DNA of 64,000 nucleotides from assembly GCA_036873135.1 (NCBI GenBank), contig JAPTYO010000010.1, forward strand, positions 4,936,634-5,000,633. The letters run 5' to 3'. Source of the DNA: Clarkia xantiana subsp. parviflora (taxonomy: Eukaryota > Streptophyta > Magnoliopsida > Myrtales > Onagraceae). Numbering within the stretch: position 1 is the first letter of the stretch; every line of letters starts with the position of its first letter. A program made the translations under genes and the position numbers. A model generated the notes under the pieces. That model searched no databases, was not told where the DNA came from, and saw nothing but the letters and a program-made list of their open reading frames with translations. This document shows positions 58,483-64,000 of the stretch, piece after piece.

Positions 58483-58980
58483 TGTCACGGGCTTGAAGCT
58501 TTCCACGCTCCCAGCGAAATACGCCCGCGGGGCATTCGGCAGTCCCACGTCTGAATCAGCCATCTTCACTCCCAAGATCAGTTCTCGAAGCCCAACTCGC
58601 ACTGCGCATACGGACGGAACGGGTCGTGGTTAGGGGTCTTTGCTCCGGATAGCAGCTTAACTGGTTTTCGGCTTGCCCTGGCCATCATCAGGAGAGCGGC
58701 ATTAGCTCCTGAACCAGCAGGTTCCCGAATGATATGCAACGTCTTACCAATAACAACCACGACATTGGAAACTAGTCATTGGCTTGTAAGCGACACCCCA
58801 TGTATGGGGGTGGGGGGGGGGGGGGGGGGGGGGTGGGGGTGGGGGTGGTGGGAGGGGAGAGATCCACATCCGTCACGTCATGACTTGGCTTCCAGCCCTA
58901 AAAAGCTTTATATAACAAAACTCCCTTGGACGTAGTAGACGTTGTGCTCCATCTTGCACCACTTTTCCAGGCACGTGACA
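58483..58980 (-). repeat. 3' LTR of the small retrotransposon
   Basis: Homologous to 59738-60204; longer because of a poly-G expansion at 58806-58857. Confidence 0.8.
58806..58857 (+). repeat. Poly-G tract with G-quadruplex potential
   Basis: Runs of 5, 22, 5, 5, 2, 3 and 4 G separated by single bases. The homologous position in the other LTR (near 60058-60070) is only a short GGGGAGGGAG, so the tract expanded after the LTRs separated or in one copy only. Confidence 0.9.
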
Positions 58981-59723
58981 TTCTCCCCCACCCGACCAAC
59001 ACAATGCCCTCGTTGTGCGAACCCGCTGCCTCCACGATATTCTGCAGCAGGGCACTTTACCACGCCATCAAAATTTCTGCCTTCTTGAGTCGGTCTTTGT
59101 TGCTTTTTGCGTATTGTCCCCTCCTTCTTGAGAATATCAACTTCCTTGCTATGTCTCGCTTACGTTGGTCACCGCTGGGTCTTTTAGGCCACCATTCCGT
59201 ATCGGACTCCCCCAGTGCGAGGCCCGTTGAAATATCCCCTCCTCCCTGAGGTTAGACTTTCTCGTCTAAGAGATTCACCACATTTAGGACGCTACTCCGC
59301 AATGCTTTGATCAATACAACAGTCAATCCCTTATGCTTTCTTGGGTATGGTCAGAGTTGCTTTGGCGCATTGACCCTCCTCCTGAGTCAACTAATCGTTG
59401 GTCACAGTCACATTCTCGTGAGCCACCACTACGATCCCGTGGAAAGAGCTCCTTTCACGCCTCCCTGCGAACGGCTTTCTCGCCTAAGAGTTATCCACCT
59501 CCTTGGGCACGCCTCTACAACTTGCATCCGCCCTTCCAACAGTTTTCCGCACAATAGCGCAACTCAAACTTGTTCGTCGAACAACTCCTCCATCGGACAC
59601 CTTGTTCGCTAAGAGCGCGCCAACGATGACTATCCTCGTTAAAGCATCTCGGGACAACCACAATCGTTCAGAGTCCGCAGCAGTAATATATATTTCCTCA
59701 AATCTCCCTGGGTTGAGAACTCC

Positions 59724-59735
59724 GTTCTGATACCA
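59724..59735 (-). other. Primer-binding site of the small retrotransposon
   Basis: Complement reads TGGTATCAGAAC, two bases inside the minus-strand 5' LTR end. Confidence 0.7.
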
Positions 59736-59737
59736 CT

Positions 59738-60204
59738 TGTCACGGGCTTGGAGCTTTCCACGCTCCCAGCGGAATACGCCCGCGGTGCATCCGGCACTCC
59801 CACGTCCGGATCAGCCCTCTTCACTCCCAAGATCAGTTCTCGAAGCCCAACTCGCATTGTGCATACGGACGGAACTGGTCGTGGTTAGGGGTCTTTGCTC
59901 CGGAGAGCAGCTTAACCGGTTTTCCGCCTGACCTGACCATCATCAGGAGAGCGGCATTAGCTCCCGAACCAGCAGGATCCCGAAGGATATGCAACGTCTT
60001 ACCGATAACAATAAGGACATTGGAAACCAGCCATAGACTTGTAAGCGACATCCCAAGTATGGGGAGGGAGAGATCCACATCCATCACGTCCTGACTTGGC
60101 TTCCAACTATTACTCCACCTAAAGTGCTTATATAACAAAACTCTTTTAGACGTAATAAACGTTGGGCGTGTTCCTTCTTGCACCACTTTTCCAGGCACGT
60201 GAAA
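59738..60204 (-). repeat. 5' LTR of the small retrotransposon
   Basis: Direct repeat of 58483-58980 with many point differences, so the element is not young. Confidence 0.8.
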
Positions 60205-61434
60205 TATGCATGTATGTCATTAATTGGGTCCCTACTCCCGGAGATTAGCCATATATAACGAGTGGTTCAAAAGGACTAACTTCACTGTTAATGATAGCAT
60301 TCGTATGTTCCTTTTTAATGACGTCTAAAGAAATATTGGTTTTGCTACTTTATTACATCACTAAAAATCAGAGATATTATAATTATAAATAAAATGTACT
60401 ATATTAATTCATTAATCAAGGATATTTTAATTGTTTCTATATATGTATGAAATATCTTTATTACTATTCGTGTATTATATTTATTATTCTAAAAAGGCAA
60501 TATCTTATTTAGTTTTACATATTTTATAGAAAACTTATTAGTTGACATGTTTAACCAAAATCTTCTAATATCAATAATATGGTAACTTTTATATATGCTG
60601 AATAAAAGTATTTGTGCAGTCAAACTTTCCCAACAATTAAGAAACCAATCGAATTGGTAGAAGGTTGAAAATATAATCACTATATTTCTTCATAGTTGTA
60701 CTCCCTTTTGTAACAAATAGTATTGTTCTTAATATTAAGTATCATCAATAAATAAATAAAAATAACTTGCCTATAAAATAAAACTTTAATGTTTTGACAT
60801 TTCCTTTTCCTAGTCAAGTTAAAAAGAAGGAAAATTGTGTATAATATTCTAAACTACTTTGATTTAATTTATTTTTCTAAACTATCAATATTCCATAAGT
60901 TCGAATGAAAACTGCACCCTTAATAATTTAAAAAAAATAACGACTATTAATATCAAAGACAATTTATAAAATTAAAAAAAAAAAAAAAAAACTCACTACA
61001 TTCGGTCAAAAAATACATACCGATTAGCGCCCTCATTTACATAATAATCAACGATTTCGATCATAAATCAATATGTAGTCCCGATTATAAAGCGATTCCT
61101 GACAGATTCGGATGATATGTAAATGCCCTATTTCTTGTAGTGTTTTTATTTAAAAAAAAAAAGTAAAAAAAATCACCAGTTTCACTGCATAGATTTTGAC
61201 CGTAAAGTTTTTGCTAATTATAGGGGAAGCACTTTTTTTACCATACATGAATGAATGTTTTAATTTAATAAAAGTTCCAAATCTTGGCCAAAATAATTGA
61301 AAGTTCCAAATATATTTGCGTAAAAAAACTGAAATCCGAAAGAAAGGAAACATCTCTATATAAATTATGCAATTTCCATATTTATCATAAATCAATCAGG
61401 AAATCTTTTTATACAAAATCTTTTTATATATATA
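60205..61434. other. Intergenic DNA upstream of the phytocyanin gene
   Basis: AT-rich, with short A-runs near 60975-60990 and 61150. No gene recognised. The last few hundred bases are probably promoter. Confidence 0.5.
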
Positions 61435-61446
61435 TATATAAATAGG
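61435..61446 (+). promoter_or_regulatory. TATA box of the phytocyanin gene
   Basis: TATATAAATAGG-type box about 50 bp upstream of the ATG at 61494, at the end of a TA microsatellite. Confidence 0.5.
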
Positions 61447-61493
61447 CGTGGTGTGTTCTATAGACACTTTGAGTTTCCGACAACTATTAGAAA

Positions 61494-62868
61494 ATGGAGT
61501 CGCACTGTTTAGGTTCGATCATCTGCGGTGCTCTTTACATCTTTTTTCTCTCAGTAACCCTTGCAGAAGCAAATCAGTATTTCGTAGGAGGCTCCAAAGA
61601 TATCGGATGGAACGACAAACCTAAAAAGTTGTCGTATAATCACTGGTCCAAGAAGACTAGGTTTAACGTGGGTGATACCATCGGTATGTATTCTTATTCT
61701 TAACCTGTATTTCTCATATTTTTATATATATATATAATATGATTAATATAGTTTCGATTGAATTTCTTGATTAATTTATAATTTTCAAAGAGATCTAACA
61801 TATTGAAATTTGTCACTTTTGTCATTTTTGTAATCACCTAGATTTATTGGTTTGAAACATAATTAATTTAATCGGATACAAATTTATGTCATTCATATGT
61901 AATGTAATTGTCTTTAATTATTTTTTTTTTAATTTTTTTTGTTGGTTGTAGTTTTTACATACCCTCTTGGGAAGGACACAGTTCTTTACGTACGCGAAGA
62001 AGATTACAAGAAATGCAACAACAAAAATCCAGTAAAAACATGGGATGAAGGATACACTGAAGTGAATCTCTTCGAGACCGGAGTCTATTATTTTATCGGT
62101 GGCAACGATGGAAGCTGTCAGAAAGGGCAGCGGCTAATTGTCTTTGTTCCCGAAATTCAGTCTCCGCCGGAACTTACTCCGGCCATTGCTCCATCTCCAC
62201 CAGTCCTTTCTACCCCGCCGCCCACCCAATCGCCACCATCTCCAGCTCCGGCTGCCACCCCATCACCATTATCTCCTCCGACCCCTTCTACACCGCCGCC
62301 CACCCAATCGCCGCCATCTCTGGCACCTCATACTCCGGCCGCCGCCCCATCACTATTATCTCCTCCGGTCCCTTCTACACCGCCGCCCACCAAATCGCCA
62401 CCATCTCCGGCACCTCATACTCCGGCCGCCGCCCCATCACCATTATCTCCTCCGGTCCCTTCTATACCGCCGCCCACCCAAACACCGCCTTCTCCACCGC
62501 TTCATACTCCGGCCGCCGCTCCATCACCATTATCTCCTCCAGCCCCTTCTACTCCGCCGCCCACACAAACGCCGCCATCCCCGATAGCTCATACTCCGGC
62601 CGCTGCCCCATCTCCATTATCTCCCTCAGTCCCTTCAACACCGCCGCCCACACAAAAGGCACCATTTCTGGCGCCGTCGATCAACCAGCCTCCTGAAAGC
62701 TCACCACCTCTGGCGCCGCCCTCCCCTACGGCACCAGCTCCGTCAGCCTCCACGCCCCAGCCATCGGCTTTTGCTCCTGCTCCGGCACCGTCATCAGCTT
62801 GGCCAATCGCAATTCGGAGCATGTTGACACCAGTTATCGGACTTTTTTTTGGAGTGCTATTTTATTGA
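61494..62868 (+). CDS. Early nodulin-like (phytocyanin) arabinogalactan-type protein, 368 aa, 2 exons
   Basis: Exons 61494-61683 and 61952-62868. The signal peptide is residues 1-26 (cleavage after LAEA). The plastocyanin-like domain is at 27-129 (NQYFVGGSKDIGW, GDTIVFTYPLGKDTVLYV, the pair Cys85 and Cys119 for the disulfide, KGQRLIVFV). The type I copper ligands are not conserved: the His before the first half-site is replaced (GKDTVLYV), and the GHC motif is GSC. That is typical of ENODLs, which do not bind copper. Residues 130-345 are Pro/Ser/Thr/Ala-rich with about five tandem 29-residue units ending HTPAAAPSPLSPP, a substrate for hydroxyproline glycosylation. The C-terminus has a hydrophobic tail (MLTPVIGLFFGVLFY) after small residues, so a GPI anchor at the plasma membrane is likely. 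The tandem 87-bp units explain the unusual length; most ENODLs are 170-350 aa. Confidence 0.92.
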
Positions 62869-64000
62869 GTGATTGAATAAATTTATTATTATGTATCCAA
62901 CCGATTGATTTATTTCGTTTTCGTCATTTTTTTTTAGTTTACGGTAGGTTTTTTTGTTTCTCGCATATTATGATAGTATTTCTTATGTTATTTCAATTGT
63001 CTTCCTCCCTCTTCATTTCATTTATTTTATGCCATTAATATTTGGAACTTTTATTTATTTTGGCTAAAATTTGAATAATTTATGTAATTAAAACAGTCAT
63101 TTCATACATATATATATATGGTAAAAAATCTTCCCCTAAAAGTACAAAAAACGACTCCGTTAAAATTCTATCCACTGAAACCGTTTATTTTTTTCTTCAG
63201 TTAAAAATTAACTATTATATTTATCATCGATCACATTCTAGATTGGTGTGTTTTTTTTTTTTTTTGGCCAGATAGATTGGTGTGTTTAGTTTTAGATTTT
63301 ATTTAATTGTATTTAATAATGATACCTTATAAAACATGTGATTTTTTTGTCCAACATTTGATATAGTTTTAAATTTCCGTTGAAATTGTTTAAGTGATGT
63401 TGTATTTGAAGACTTGTGTTGTAACTTCCTTACATATATACTTATTAATGTTGTTTTAGATTTTTTTGAGACACAAGTTGTGGTTTTATGTGGATGCTCT
63501 CTCTCTCTCTCTATATATATATATGTTAGAAATATGTGTACATTTTCGGAATTAATTACTCACCTTAATTAGCGGTGACTATTCCACTATATATTACGAG
63601 ACCACACCCTAAACTTTCCGTTTTCTTAGGTTATAGAAAAAATACCACCAAAAGAGGGTAACACTTGTTATATATCTGTTGGTTTTTTTTTTAACGAAGA
63701 AAAGGAAATTTCAAAACATTAAAGCGTTTTTTTTATAGGTAAGTAATTTTTTTAATTTATTGATACTTAATAATTAAGAACAATAATTATATACAACCGT
63801 TCCTTCAATCCTCGGTCAATTTGATTAGTTTTCTCGTGATAAACCCTATAAACTCTATACATGTGGTTGTCTCCACATAATTAATCTGTTAGAAGAAGTC
63901 GGTTGATGAAGTGATCTTATTCAAATGGATGTGGTCATTTTTTTAAGCTAGCAGATTCCAGTGTACATATGGTTGTAATAAAAGTTACCATATTATTGAT
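62869..64000. other. 3' flank of the phytocyanin gene and AT-rich intergenic DNA
   Basis: Contains the phytocyanin 3' UTR and several T-runs and TA/CT microsatellites (for example 63499-63524). No gene seen up to the window end. Confidence 0.5.

Larger units (their letters stand above)
58483..60204 (-). mobile_element. Small noncoding LTR retrotransposon (TRIM/LARD-like), minus orientation
   Basis: Two direct repeats of 498 bp (58483-58980) and 467 bp (59738-60204), starting TGTCACGGGCTTG with TGTCAC/GTGACA-type ends, flank a 757-bp internal region. On the minus strand the internal region starts with TGGTATCAGAAC (complement of 59724-59735), a tRNA-Met-type primer-binding site, and ends with the purine tract GGGTGGGGGAGAA (complement of 58981-58993) at the other LTR. 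So the right repeat is the 5' LTR. No coding domain. No clear target duplication was found, and the outer end of the 5' LTR reads TTTCAC instead of TGTCAC, so the outer ends may be mutated. Confidence 0.78.

Noticed and set aside
59307..60198. Several 70-120 codon frames inside the small LTR element
   Set aside because: They fall in LTR or internal noncoding sequence and carry no retroelement domain.
62138..62822. Frames in other phases of the phytocyanin Pro-rich region
   Set aside because: Shadow frames of the 87-bp repeats in the real gene (61494-62868).

Overview
This is a nuclear plant genome window, almost certainly from a eudicot. It has AT-rich intergenic DNA, GT-AG introns of about 80 to 1,500 bp, an SBP-box gene with a miR156 target site, Ty1/copia and Ty3/gypsy LTR retrotransposons, and many small DNA transposons. 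I cannot name the species. Gene models were built by joining open frames across consensus splice sites; every model given keeps frame across all junctions.

Genic part (about 9-34.5 kb, with one more gene at 61.5-62.9 kb). From left to right: a small Cys-rich peptide gene (9128-9319, minus); a peroxisomal-type 3-hydroxybutyryl/3-hydroxyacyl-CoA dehydrogenase (4 exons, minus); a short SPL3/4/5-type SBP-box transcription factor (2 exons, plus) with a miR156/157 site just after its stop; a PP2C phosphatase (5 exons, minus); a serine-rich protein (1 exon, plus); a bHLH-MYC_N ('WNK-related') protein (7 exons, minus); and, at the right end, an early-nodulin-like phytocyanin (2 exons, plus). From memory, the dehydrogenase, SPL, PP2C and WNK-related genes match the families at Arabidopsis At3g15290, At3g15270, At3g15260 and At3g15240 in the same order, so this looks like a conserved microsyntenic block.

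Repeat part. A 5.7-kb Mutator-like element (1190-6910; 9-bp target duplication and 40-bp inverted termini) consists mostly of a 21-copy satellite of about 233 bp with higher-order structure. Small nonautonomous hAT, MULE-like and Tourist-like elements sit in introns and intergenic DNA. From 38750 to 56505 there is a Russian-doll nest: a 1.15-kb hAT element contains a degenerate copia retrotransposon (38920-55519), which contains a solo LTR (42266-42680) and, in its 3' LTR, a young gypsy element (44505-55224). Each level has a recognisable target-site duplication.

The most interesting object is that gypsy element. It has a 1,038-codon GAG-protease-GAG' frame with no reverse transcriptase or integrase, an intact five-exon antisense gene of about 681 aa, several internal tandem arrays, and two LTRs that look identical except for a CpG-rich array of palindromes that differs between them. 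At 58483-60204 there is a small coding-free retrotransposon on the minus strand, with LTRs, primer-binding site and polypurine tract.
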